Of a stretch of DNA of 64,000 bases, positions 9,505 through 21,653 are shown in pieces. Each line of letters opens with the position of its first letter. Position 1 is the first letter of the stretch. Below the pieces are notes generated by a model, which saw only the letters and a program-made list of their open reading frames with translations, made no database searches and was not told the DNA's origin. This DNA is from Metaphire vulgaris (taxonomy: Eukaryota > Annelida > Clitellata > Crassiclitellata > Megascolecidae), in contig CM030845.1 of assembly GCA_018105865.1 (NCBI GenBank), positions 11,633,890 to 11,697,889 on the forward strand. Reading direction: 5' to 3'. The position numbers and the translations under genes were made by a program.

Positions 9505-12500
9505 TCAGTAGTTGTAGTTACCACGTGGCTTTGGTCGAGCATACGGCCTGCCAGCTGGAATAAACCAAATAAAAACAAGTGCAAACCTACATTTATGTCA
9601 ACAGATTTTGATAGTTATAGACCCATATGGACTAGTTATTGCATTTATTAAAACTAGAAGTCAACACTCGCACATAACCTACTTTCAAATTTTAAACTAA
9701 AAACACCACTTCTGTAAGAAAAAAATTCCAACCTGATAGGCTGCTTAGTCCACCACCTCTTCTATTTGACATCGAGTAATTAGCTCGTGAACTTGGATAT
9801 CGATTGGAAGAGGCGTGGTCCAAGTAGCTGGCTGTTCAAAGTAAATTTAAAGTAAACTCTTTGAACAATTTGAACTGGTTAAGCTATAAGTGACATTGCA
9901 ATAAAGACAATTAAACCGAATTAAAGCACCAAATGCAAATGATGGCCAAACATTCTGAACAAAATTATCAGCATTATTCCATAAAACCATCTTATGGGAT
10001 TAGCATGAGATCCACTGAGGAATTTTCGCATAATTTCATTTTACTATAAAGTCATGTGAACTAAAGTTTGCTAAATGCTACCAATAGAGCAGTGAGGGAA
10101 AGGCTGCTAACCACCCTCGATTAAAAAGTTGTTAACACCTCAGCCACCCTATAAGACCTGAGCCAGTGGAGCAACCTAACCTATAAACACCACAACCAAA
10201 TACTACTGAGTTCAATGCGTTATCAGAGGAAGTTTGTGTCACCTCCAGAAGCAGCCGTCATCCTTTTCTTACGATCCGGACTAAATCCGTCGTCAGCTCT
10301 GTACCTTTTGGCAGAGAACCTGTCGGCCGGGTTCTCTCGGTAACCACCTTATACACAAAAGAGCATAGAGCACCTGTAAAAAGCTTTGTCTGCGAAGAAT
10401 GTCATTAAACAGATTTGAAAGTTTTGTGGCAATTTTTAAAATCCTTATCACACATAACAAGACTTAACTGAACATTTTAAAACTAATTTCTGCTTAGGGT
10501 CCATCCATATAGTACGTATGCACTGAGTGGGAGGGTGTTTGGATTTTGGAGATTTTGCACATGATGATGTGTGCAACAGAGGTTGAAAATATGCCCTTTT
10601 TGCATATGTACTACATGGAGTAGCCCTTTTGTACAAAAAGTTGAAGCTTTCATATTTCACAAGGCAAACACATTCTTTGGATGTAAATTGTGACAGTTAC
10701 CTCTGTATGAAGGATAAGATTGATGATCATAGTTAGCTGTTGTGTAGCTTGAATGGTAAACAGTTCCTGTACGATGGTCATCGTAGTAGCCCGAAGTTCT
10801 TGAATAGTTTGGCCGACCTTGGCCCAGCCCATATCGAGGCTCTTCGGGATAATTTCTTCTTTGCATCTGACGAGGATGATGCGAGGACGGATGATGAGTA
10901 GATGCTCCAGCATCGGGCAACTTATTCCTTTAACAATCAGCAAAAAAATGTTCACTACTCTATAATCTCTACTACAGTCAGTGAAAAACACTGCCTTATT
11001 TTGTAACTAATCAGTCTAAGCAGAGCATGTTCAGACAAGTGATATAGGCACCGATTCAGCTAAAAAACAGAACAAAATGCATTAGTTCACACAACAGTGA
11101 AACTCACGTCAGTGCGCTGACCAAGCCCTGAAGTTGATTAACCAACTTATTTGCAACCGCATCAGTTCTGGGAACGTAGCCTGGAACACGGCCCCCACGA
11201 ATCGGCCTGTACGAATCAGTCCTGAAATATATACATAAAAGACAAAGTAACATCACAGTCGTGTTCCAAGGTCACAAAACCTCAATTCGCTCCACTTGCA
11301 GGCAAGGATAATATAATTTTTTGCCTACCGAGTGAACTGAGTCCTTTGGGGCGGAAGTCGACGCGTACCACTCTTCTGCTCCGAGTCTCTGGTACTGTGA
11401 AGCGATGAGCGACGCCTTTCTTTTGACAGCTTTCTTTCGCTTCCGTGTTCCTTCTCTCCTTCGTCTGCTTCCTCCTTCTTTTTATCTCCAAAGTCGGGGA
11501 TTGGAAGGCGCAGCTCTTCACGTCGCCTCCTATCCTTATCAAGCAGATTCCGGAGAGAGTTCAACTTCTGCAAAACAACAAGTCTGAATAAAATCGATTA
11601 CAAAAATGAAAATCTTGACATTGCCACAAAATCACAAACAGCAACACAATTAACCAGATTTTACAATTTTACCATTCTACAACCAATTCATTCTATACAT
11701 CCAGTGTTCAGAAAGAGGTTGGATAATATGAAAAGAAACTGAATTTTGAAAAGAAAATGACCTTTTCTGCATCAGTCACTTCCCAGGAATTTCTGCCGTG
11801 AGAGCGGTCAATTACGCGACGGAACTTCTGTATCTGCTCTTGCCAGTAAAGACGAAGTGAATCACGAAGCAAACCTAAACAGAGTCTCTGATTACATCCT
11901 CAAAAAGTGAAAAATTAAAAAAAAAACTGTGCACAAACCTTCTACAAGAGCAAAAACATTAGAAAAATCCAAAAAGCACATTCAACAGCTTCAAGGACTA
12001 TGTTTAAAATAAATTCAATGTGACATCACATCAGAATATAGTTTTTACACAGACTTATGATGAGGAGATCCCATAAAGGTCTAAATTTACAAGGAGCTAA
12101 ATAAGTGAAAGAAAGTGAAATAGATGCAAATTAATAAGTAAACACCTTTCCAATATATAAATAAACACATTACTAACATATATACATAGATTAACATTTC
12201 AATAAATAATGCAAATACACGGCTTAATGCGACATCATGTGAACATCTTCACAAATGTAAATGTAAATACATTGGTTCGTATTATAAATGCCTACATAGG
12301 GAGTTCTAAAAAATTTACAACAATGAAACTTTCCATTTGAACTAATCAATAAAATGTGAAATAACACTACGTAACAAATCAATAAACTTCAAATCTGTGT
12401 AGACCAAATACAACATCATGCCCAGAAACCCTGTCAAAAACAATGAGTCAGGCACCCAACCAGTATTCCAAACAATCACAAGTCCCATCAAAAATGTGAA

Positions 12501-12958
12501 AAATCAACCTTTGGACATATATACACACCTCTTAAAAAAAATAAACATTCACAGCAAAAGAAAGCAACATTTGTATAACTTACCAAACTTTTCTCTGTTA
12601 ACTGCAACAGCCTTGATTACATACAACTTTTCGCCTTCCATCTCCATGTCTTTGTATCGGTCGCTTGCCTCGCAAGCATCTTCCTCGTTTTTGTACTCGA
12701 GATAAGCATATCTAAAGACAGTCATTCATAAGAAGTGCAATCACAAATTCCAATTGCTGTCATGGCAACGCCGAAAACACATGAACACCTTGGCAGAAAC
12801 AACACAGCATAAGCTATACCAGTGCTTCTCAAACTGTGGTCCGCGGACCGGCACCAGTCCGCGAGCCCTTCTTTGCCAGTCCGCAACGTGAGAGGAGAAA
12901 AAAAAATAGAAACTTTCTCCTTTGAGGATTGTTTAAAACTGTTTAAAAACAAGATTCT

Positions 12959-13049
<91 letters not shown>

Positions 13050-16000
13050 CAACTACAGTGGTTTTCACACAGTTAGCCTCCTAAACCACTTAAAATCACA
13101 TTATTATTGTTGTTATTATTATGGAAAACTGATGGAAGACACCGACTGACTTTGGAAGAAATAGCAAAGGACAGAGAACTTTGGAGAGATGTCATGGAGA
13201 AGTCAATAGCTGGACACAGCTGGAGGACGAAGACCTGACCTGACCTATTATTATTATATTATAACTATAAAACTCATTAAGATGTATATTGATGGGGTAT
13301 AAAATTCTAAAAATATCCAAATGACAAGAAAAATTATTTTAAAATGGCACCGGTCCCGGTGCAAAAGAAAAATTTTATGCTGGTCTGTGAAGGTGAAAGT
13401 TTGAGAAGCACTGACCTATACAATTCAACTGTATTGTGCAACATGATTCATCTGCTAGAAAGAATCGACCTATTTCTATGCTTAGATATAAGAACAAACT
13501 TCAATACAAGAGACATAAATTCAAATGTGCGCTTCAAAGTTAAACGCAGTAGATATGAAAAGGCAGTTAAAGGAGCAGCGATGAAGCCATGAACGCTAAA
13601 TCACTTCGTGGCCCTGGTAGCTCTTAGTGCATATCTGTCCTGCAGGCAGCAGCTGTGTATGTGCATATATTCGATTTCAACAAGTCCATTATGATCCAAA
13701 GAACCTTGCGATTTCATCAAAGACATAAATTAATTAGATTGTTCCTCTGATGTTCGTAGATCAATTGTTCTCATCGACATCTAACGTTCTTCCCGAGTGC
13801 ACAGTTCGCGAAAACATTTGTTAGAAAACGTTTCTTTCTGAACGTCACAATTCTTACGCAAAGCTGGTCCGAGACACGACATTCTTTTTTACTACTTCGC
13901 AACAGTGTAACAAACGCCGGTCCAATACGGAAGAACAGTGTAACAAACGCCGGTCCAATACGGAAGAAATTTGTAAGTAAATGGATTTGCCTGTAGTTGG
14001 CGCTGTGCTATTACCCTGTCCGTTCCATGGTTTCTTCATCATAGGGTAAAATCACTTGCAGCGCATCAGGAAACGCTTCTTTAATAGATCTTTCTGTCAC
14101 ATGACTTGGCAAATTGCCAACATAGAGCAGACGGAAAACCGCTGACCCTGAAAACAGAGAGAGATTGCACTCATATTAAACGTTTCAATCATTCAAAGGA
14201 TTACAAAACGACGAAGTTGACGAAATTCTCGACCAGCTGCACAACTGTTCCACGACAGAGGATGAAAAATCGCAAGGTTGATCGTCAAAGAAACGTGTTT
14301 CGATCTCTTTCTCAACGTAACATAATGAAACTGAAATGTGTGCTCTGGTATTGTGTTCTGCTGATTATGCCAGTTCTGGACTCCGCCTGATGTTGCAGGG
14401 GAGGAGAAGAAGTTAGTCATCCATAGCACCATCTGAATCATTCACCTTCCACTTCCGAATTCCGGTTGTCATCATCATCATCATCATCATTCGCTTCCTC
14501 CTCCAAAATCTAAAGCATCTGCTAATCCATTGCATTCAGATTTCAGCCAATGCTAAGGACACGTGTCCATCAAAGATAGAACACATACCACACTTAAAGA
14601 TTAAGTAATAAAGGCATAAAGACAATATACAAGTACTGCAGCCAGACTATATAGTGACATAAATGGCCATATCACATGATATAAATGTCAACATATGTAA
14701 TTATATTTGACCCTTCTCTTGAAAACACAAAAGGTAATATACATATATATAATAATAGCAATATAGATAGGCAATAGTAAAAGAAAATATATTTAAAACA
14801 GGAGATTAAAGCAATGGCAGAAACTGTATAAGAGTGAAGCATACAAAGCATCAATGTATGTTCAAAGAGAAAGCAAAACTACTGTAAACATAATGGGCAA
14901 TTTAATAAATCTGGACCATGCCTAATAGTAAGAAGCGTTATCATCAATATATGATGAGCATAAGCACATGGAGGCATTAAATAATAAGCACATTCACAAG
15001 TGATTAGATACCCCTGGCAGAGAAATAATCATTAAGGTAATTCTTCCAGACATTTTATGTAGCATTTAAATTCACAACTAGGCTCTCCATTTGCATCACA
15101 TCTCTCTCTCTCTGTCTCTCTCTCTCTCTCCCCAGCCTCCCTCTATCTCCCTGCCACCCAACATCACATCAATCTAGTGCCTTTAAGTTTTGTTCTTAAT
15201 AGTAGAAAACTAAGGGAATATTCGTACCGCGTCGATCACACTCCTCTCGATGAAGTTGACTCAATATGACCCCTACAGGAAAAGAACAAAACAATACAGT
15301 CAAGAGAGAGAGAGAGTACACAACTACAGTAGTTAACCAACATAGAAATCACAAACCAAGGTCAACATAAAACAGAGATGCTACCTAAGCAAGTAAATGG
15401 TTGAATATATGTATGGAACCAATTAGCACAACATGTACACATCAGATATTGTTGGCCTGTGAAATTCACCACATTGATATTATGTCAACTCACCTCTCTT
15501 CACAAGTGATCCACTTGTGATGAGAGATGAGCTGCATCCAAGCTGAAGAAAAAAAAATTTAAAAACATCTTGCAGGAAATTAACACAAATCTATAATAAT
15601 GCTTCCTAATAATGCATGCAGTCAGAAGCAACAGAACATTTAAAGTATACCCTCGGAATCTTCTGGGCAGAAATGCTTAGCTGTTACACCGTCCTTGGCA
15701 CTCTTCAGCTCCTCAATTGCGTCAAGGGCTTCTCCGAGTGACAAAAACTTCAACTTCAGCAGACTAAAATAATTTGATTCATTCATACATCATACAGTAA
15801 CATTCAAGCAGTTTCAAAACCAAAACCAACAATGCCCCAATGCAAAAAACTTTAAAAGTAGAATAAACAGTCACCATTGCACCACTGATAAGCAAGCAGC
15901 CTTAGAACATCTCTAGAAGGAAATTTTCTAATTTTAACCCTTTAGCAATATAAAATACTTCAGTTTTATAACCTATTGTTTATATGCATTGTCAGAGTCA

Positions 16001-19000
16001 AAGGGTTAAGCAAACCAACCCTTTGGAAGGTGTTCCAGGCTTCATTTCTTCCAGTCTCAGCGTTATCTCTGCTGCCTTCTCCAGGTGCTTACGAAAACCA
16101 TCCAAATAAACATCAGACAGTTCAACTGGATATGCAACAACACTCTGGATCTTCTGAGATACTTGCAGATCTAAGAAACAAAAAAGACGGCTGTAAAATT
16201 CTTCAAAAAGCAACACAGACATTGTAATAACAGCCAGTGGACGAAAAGTTTATAGCTTTGGTTCATTCTGCATTGGCTTGTACTTTCCAAAAATTGTTTG
16301 GCAAAGAAAAACCACAATGGATGATGAAAATCATGTGTCATCCATAAAACTACATATTCCAGATCTAACTCTGATACCAACATTGTCTGCTTTTGTCAAG
16401 CATCACTTGAATGAACAACTAAATAGCTAAATATTGTAATCTTCATGCACAGTCTAAAAGACACAGGCAAAAGAATGTGATTTTTAAACTTTACAAAATC
16501 TAGCATAACATAATAAATCACAAATGTGGTGAAATTCTATGCATGAATCAGCATGCAGCAAGGAATAAAACAAACTTTCCTTAAGTTTCATTTGGCAGCA
16601 TATGCCACAAAAGAAAATTACTAACCTTTAATAATCTCGTTCTTAAATGGTACAGTTATCTTTTTCCCATGCCAATTAAGAGTGAATATATCTCCTATAA
16701 AAAAGCAATCATTAAAATTACCAAAAACTACTACAATCCACCAAACTTCCTCTAAATCTACAGTCAACAAACCCAGCTCCCCTGGAAATGTGGCCCAACA
16801 AGAAGAATAACATGGCATAAACAACGCCACAGCCACCGCTGCCACTACCACTACCACCACTACCACTCATCACTTCAACAAAACCTCAGAATAAAGTCAC
16901 TGGAAGACTAGATGTTGTCTAGAACAATTCAGATCTGCTATTATGTTCATTCACAACACTTAACCCTTTTACCGCCCATTTATTTGTAATGTAATGTAAA
17001 ATGGACGCATATGTGCATCACGGCTGGGAAAGGGGCTAAGTAAAGCAAGCCGTATATGAAAGATTATATGTTTTTACTTCTATTTCCACAAAAGCCTCAG
17101 CAAATATGATCAAAACTATACAAAATACATGAAATGTGCACAAATTCTTAAACATCGCTGCTAGTTCATCATGGTTATTAGCTCTCATATTTTGAACTGA
17201 AAATAGATCAACATTCAGCATAAAATGCTGCCTGATTTAGTAAATTTTGAAACCACAATTCATCCTTGGACACAGCCATCCTTAACTGCCAAATACAATA
17301 GAAATAACTTAACAAACAAGTAAGTAATTATAAATCTTTCAAAATTGTAAAAAAATTAGTGCACAAAAAAATTCAAATCATTTTTTTGCCATGAAAATCT
17401 GAGCAATGGCAAACAGCCATCTTATACGCATAATGGTCAGGTCTGTTTCCACAACAGGTGAAGCTAAAATCATTTACACGGGCACACGCACTGCAATTCT
17501 GTAATATAGCTTATCATCCAATCCCGAGAAATGACCAATCTTACTATCTTTGGCAACATCGATAGCGTATTCGCCGTCTTCTGCTCTGATGTCTCCTTCC
17601 TCAACAGATATGTTATGTTTGCCGGATTTATCCAGCCTCTCTGCTGCTTTGTGCTCATCGTCCTCATGAGATTCGTCTAATTCTGGACCTGAAGCCGCAT
17701 CGCTGATGTCTTCTTCGCCCTCAACCAAGTCACGTTCAGCATCGTCACCTTCAAGAAGGAAATATATCATTGTCAGAACAGACAGCAACAATTTCACTAC
17801 TTCATAAACAGATAAATTAAACTGTTTCCAAGTTATAAAAGCCAGTTCATGCATTTCTCGTCTTAAAGACATTATGATAAGATAGTTACTGTGTGTGTGC
17901 ACATGTGTGACTGCATACAATCAATAACCAAAAAGCAGTAAATGGAATTTTTTACTCAACTCAAATCTGTGATGTAAATTAATCAAAAAGATTTTCTAAA
18001 TTTCTGATAACTCAACTTTTACCAAATAGTTTCCCAGAGAAGGGCCCATACAAGTTTATTTAACAAATTCAAAACCTCTCCAAAATGTTATGAGTTTCAC
18101 AGCCTTTCACTTACTGATAAATATATCAAGCACACAAAGCAAAAATAAAAATAAATCATTCATTATTTTTATTAATCTACTCATTATACTGAGCATTAGG
18201 AATGAGCCAGGTTCCCTGTTTAGCATTATCCAATTATTGATCTGAATAAATACTAAAAATCTTTGTTATTTGAATTTTTAAAATCTTTATAAAAAAACTA
18301 TCAATGAACACAAATTTCTCTGCAAAGTCTAAGCACAACCAATGCAATAGGAGCCAAATAAATGGGTTTTATAATAACAATGTCCAAATTGGCTAGAGTT
18401 ATTCAATCTAAGCGTTAGCACTTCCTAAAATACAAAATCTATTACTGTTCATTCATTTCAAAGGGAATGTACAATTTAGCAGACAGCAAAGCATAGACCA
18501 ATGCAAGTCTTCAAACACAATAAAAGAAAAGAATTATTTGCACCTTCATTCCATTCAACAAATTCAACGCCTTCTCCGTTATCTTCATCAGCATCCTGTT
18601 CCTCATTATGATGGTCATCTTCATGGCCTTCCTGATCAGCATCATCGTCATCTTCATTTCGCCTTAATTCCTCTTCTTCTTCTTCTTCCTCCTCCTCTGG
18701 AACATTTTTACCTTCCATCTCTACAATTAATTTTGTATAATGTAAATGTAATGTAATAAATATTTTTATTATTTATTATGAACATTGGAAGAATCACTCA
18801 GAAGCACCCCAACTACAATTACCAAACATACTGACAAAGAGAGGGCCAGGGAATCAGCAGTAGATAAATTATGTATAATGGGGTCTAGAGCAGGAATCTC
18901 CAAAGTATGGCCCACAGGCCAGATATGGGCTGCACCAAGGTATGTAATCCGGCCTGTGGAAGAAACTGAGGAACATGCGAAAATCGTACTAAATTCAATG

Positions 19001-20860
19001 TTGTCAGAAATGCATCAATTTCAAATATCTCACAGTAGTTAAAAGCCACTTCAATTGCAGCTGATATACTGCAATCTGCATCATGCTGTGCACTATAATT
19101 CAGTAATAGCCTTTTATTGACAGCTATTCATTGAGCGCCTCTGAGTAGAAATATAAGAGGCACTTAACAAATGCTACATTACATTTGCCATACTTTACTC
19201 AATTTAATTTCTTGTGCTTGTGGCCAGGCAAACATTCAGAAGTCAGCAATGCTGCCCATGGCTAAAAAGCATAATGAAGGATTAGAAACGAAATAGCCTC
19301 ACTAGCTGAGTAAAGATGGATACAAACACTTTTAACCCTTTTACCAGCCATTTATTTGTAACGCAATGTAAAATGGATGCATAAGTGAGTCACGGCCGGT
19401 AAAGGGGTTAAAAACAGTCACATTTTAACACCAGTCATAAATTGCAATCTCACAATCAGTTACATAGCAATATGCACATCTATATGAATGATATATCTCA
19501 ATCAGTTATGAAAATGAAAGTAATTTTCAAAAGCAGTGTATTGCACCTGCTAATTGGCAAAGCAGTACAGCTGTTTTATCGGCATATGTCAACTGCTCTG
19601 TAGCAAAGCATGTAGCTCCTCAATTATAACACAGTCTCGATAATCCCAAGCTCATTCACTATTAGAACGATTCTAAACTGCATTAATATTCAGTGTTGGG
19701 TAGTAACGAGTTACTGTAACTAAGTTACTGTAACTTAGTTACCAAATCAGTAACTGTAACTGTAACTAGATACATTTTTTGTGATGTAACTAGTAACTGT
19801 AACTAGTTACTTTTTTGAGGAACTGTAACGGATATTTTATAGTTACTTTGCAAGTTACTTTTTATTTGTAATAGAATTTAGAATGTAATAGAAGTAGCAG
19901 AGCACCAAGACGATAACGATAACATAGATTCTAAATTTATAATGTGCATTGGGGACCGCATGTCCGAGGAATAGCGTAGATCTATGTTTCTTTCTAAGAA
20001 TCATTTCGCGGTCAGTTCTTTCTTTGCTTGGCTATTGGCACGTGTGTGCTTGCATTTATTGCTGAGAAATGTCTGACTTTATTTAAAAAAGTTTTTGGGA
20101 GAATTTTTTTAAACAATTGGGGAAAACAGAAGAAACATTTCGGTCCAATGCATTCTCGGTGTTTGTAGTTTTTGATTGTAACTTTAAGTATTGAACTATA
20201 TTAGCTTGCTAATTTTCTTGCTGGCTAAAAACCTAATATTCGTGTCATAAAAGTTTTGTACTTACATTATTTATGGTTTCTGTATTTGATTACTATCAAC
20301 TGTTTGCTTGGTTAAACTACTTGTGCTTTATTACTAATGTTGAACAACAAAACTAACGAAATGAAACTGTACGTATAAGAACTGTTATTCGACAACTGGT
20401 ACTATATTGTAATGTATTTTTAACTACAAGTAACTGTAACTGTAACTAGTTACTCCTCAAGTAACTGTAACTGTAACTAGTTACTTTTTTACTTAGTAAC
20501 TTGTAACTGTATCTAGTTACAAATAAAAAGTAACTTACCAAACACTGTTAATATTCACAATCTTTCCTCCAGCCAAGTCAATTCCACAGAATATGCATTT
20601 ACACAATAGTAAAAAAATTACAGTGGCAAAGATAAAAATAGCCACATACCAAATTCGTGTGCCACAAGTCTTGCGACAAGGTCAGCTTTCCTTCCGGTGA
20701 TGGGAAGCCTACGGTAGACCAACTCCTCTTTAAGCTGCTCAACTGTCAGTTGATTCCATTCCTCTTCTGCCTGGTCTTGTGTCATTGAGTCTTCTTCATG
20801 CTTCTTTGAGTCCTCAGCCTTTGGTTCATCTATCACTATTTTTGCTTCGTTTCCTGCCAT
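9505..20860 (-). CDS. SAP domain / RRM nuclear RNA-binding protein, 18 exons, about 753 aa
   Basis: Exons (minus): 20650-20860, 18544-18720, 17545-17748, 16626-16694, 16020-16170, 15651-15763, 15494-15542, 15228-15243, 14446-14509, 14015-14147, 12584-12711, 11762-11874, 11329-11567, 11108-11221, 10701-10927, 10243-10347, 9733-9831 and 9505-9554. All phases agree. Residues ~37-70 form a SAP DNA-binding motif (LTVEQLKEEL...GRKADLVARLVAHEF). Residues ~71-195 are extremely acidic (runs of E and D). A middle region (KKITVPFKNEIIK, VVAYPVELSDVYLDGFRKHL, SHHKWITCEE) is not one I recognise. Residues ~352-438 are an RRM: RNP2 is LLYVGNLP and RNP1 is the degenerate GYAYLEY, with an intron between them. 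The C-terminal third is basic (KDRRRREELR, KERRRSS, RKKRM), then Tyr/Arg/Gly-rich, ending RPYARPKPRGNYNY. The order SAP, acidic, RG-type tail recalls hnRNP U, but hnRNP U has SPRY and kinase-like domains and no RRM; SAFB/SLTM/acinus also combine SAP with an RRM. A nuclear RNA/chromatin scaffold role is inferred. Confidence 0.85.
10497..10626. mobile_element. MITE with GGGTCCATCCATATAGTA ends, copy 1
   Basis: Starts GGGTCCATCCATATAGTACG; the far end is a diverged inverse (TGTACTACATGGAGTAGCCC). The interior TTGAAAATATGCC is shared, in inverse, with copies at 28688-28818 and 37148-37288. It lies in the last-third introns of the SAP/RRM gene. Confidence 0.75.
12963..13048. repeat. (CA)n microsatellite, about 43 units
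   Basis: Uninterrupted CA dinucleotide run inside the hAT-like element. The 107-residue poly-Cys/Val frame over it is an artefact. Confidence 0.97.
13121..13245 (+). pseudogene. LINE C-terminal/3' fragment (TLEEIAKDRELWRDV type)
   Basis: In the frame MTLEEIAKDRELWRDVMEKS this matches the last codons of many non-LTR polyproteins, ending GHSWR.KT. It is about 90% similar to 36150-36285. The ATTATT tail follows. Confidence 0.7.
15102..15132. repeat. (CT)n microsatellite
   Basis: Imperfect CT run with CTGT interruption in a SAP/RRM intron. Confidence 0.9.
15936..16008. mobile_element. Small TTAA-ended MITE
   Basis: Ends TTAACCCTTTAGC and TCAAAGGGTTAA. It lies about 12 bp inside the intron from the exon 5 donor of the SAP/RRM gene (16019). 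Confidence 0.45.
16963..17040. mobile_element. Small TTAA-ended MITE, copy a
   Basis: TTAACCCTTTTACCGCCCAT...GGCTGGGAAAGGGGCTAA. It is a sibling of 19335-19410, sharing ATTTATTTGTAA and AATGTAAAATGGA. Confidence 0.6.
18893..19040. repeat. hAT-like terminal fragment
   Basis: CAGGAATCTCCAAAGTATGG, then CCCACAGGCCAGATATGGGC, resembles one end of hAT-Charlie-type elements (GTCTCCAAACT...GGCCCGCGGGCC). No matching second end was found. Confidence 0.4.
19335..19410. mobile_element. Small TTAA-ended MITE, copy b
   Basis: TTAACCCTTTTACCAGCCAT...CACGGCCGGTAAAGGGGTTAA: near-perfect inverted ends with TTAA at both edges, consistent with piggyBac-type target use. Confidence 0.65.
19691..20547. mobile_element. 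857-bp non-autonomous hAT-like element with GTAACT sub-terminal repeats
   Basis: Starts CAGTGTTGGGTAGTAACG and ends AAGTAACTTACCAAACACTG, flanked by perfect 8-bp TTAATATT. Both ends carry many GTAACT/AGTTAC hexamers (e.g. AACTGTAACTAGTTACT), typical of transposase-binding sub-terminal repeats in hAT elements. The middle has no long frame. It lies about 100 bp from the donor of coding exon 1 of the SAP/RRM gene. Confidence 0.92.
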
Positions 20861-21375
20861 TGCTGAATAATAAATCCACAATAAAAATAGCTTCAAAATT
20901 GTTGCATGACATAACATCTAACACATTAAGCGAGAGAAGTTGAAATCTAAAATGTTAGAATCGTTCTTTAAATTGCATTTTAACTTTAATTGTCAGGTAT
21001 AAGGGCAAATTTTCAAAGCGGCAGCACTTTACATGACTTAGCATAGGTTTTATCGGCCTATTGCCACGATTTTACCGTTACTTTATTTGTGGATATAAGC
21101 CGTAATTTGTATTATCACGCCGTTTGGCGATGGAGGCCATTTTCCCAGTGCACGCCGTCTTAAGGATGATCAAAAATAATCATAACGGAAATAAAATTCC
21201 CTCTGTTCCAATGAACGGATCAGGCATTTAAGCGTCTTTCCTTTGGATCGTCCGAGGTAGGAAATCTCCCGATGCCCAACATACGCCCGCGCTGCCATCG
21301 AGATCAGAAAATATCGACAAAACTTCAACTGAAAAATTATCTAAGAAAATCAGGCGCTACATCAGCACCTCTTAC

Positions 21376-21470
21376 CTTTTGTCCTCGTAAGCAAAACGTC
21401 TACGCGTTAAACGATAAGTAGCACCAGACAAATATGGCGGATAAAACATAGATTGATAAAATTCTATGAG
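21376..21470 (-). other. Probable 5' noncoding exon and promoter of the SAP/RRM gene
   Basis: The SAP/RRM start codon at 20860 lies two bases after a splice acceptor (minus: TTATTATTCAG then CAATGG), so at least one exon must lie upstream. About 500 bp upstream there is a strong donor, AAAAG then GTAAGAG, ending an exon at 21376. Its sequence, and the stretch out to about 21470 and 21120-21330, is richer in CpG than the surroundings. It includes an ATGGCGG core at 21434-21440 on the plus strand, similar to a YY1 site. The transcription start is not visible in sequence; the outer limit given is a guess. Confidence 0.5.
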
Positions 21471-21653
21471 GGAGTAAGCATGCCGTTTGTTTTAGCGCAA
21501 ATTTTAACGTTCGTGAGTAAAATCCCCTTAATTTCTATAGCGCTTTCAACAGCAGCACCAAGTAGCTCCTTATTCTTAGGCGCTTAATCTCAGGTGGGGC
21601 CATTCACACAGGATCATTTAATCAAAAGGGTCATTGTGGTTGTGACGTTACAG

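Larger units (their letters stand above)
12820..13413. mobile_element. hAT-like MITE with nested retroposon tail and CA repeat
   Basis: Terminal repeats CAGTGCTTCTCAAACT / AGTTTGAGAAGCACTG, with flanks AGCTATAC and ACCTATAC (7 of 8). It starts with the hAT-Charlie-like GGTCCGCGGACCGG and ends near CCGGTCCCGG. Inside are a (CA)n tract (12963-13048) and a LINE 3' fragment (13121-13245), so the element was itself invaded. It lies 109 bp 5' of exon 11 of the SAP/RRM gene, in the intron that splits the RRM. Confidence 0.85.

Noticed and set aside
17470..17544. Extension of SAP/RRM exon 3 to a donor near 17479
   Set aside because: That donor is in the wrong phase for exon 4; the stronger GTAAGA donor at 17544 gives phase 1 as required.
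18538..18756. His/Leu/Pro-rich plus-strand frame
   Set aside because: Antisense shadow of the acidic exon 2 of the SAP/RRM gene.
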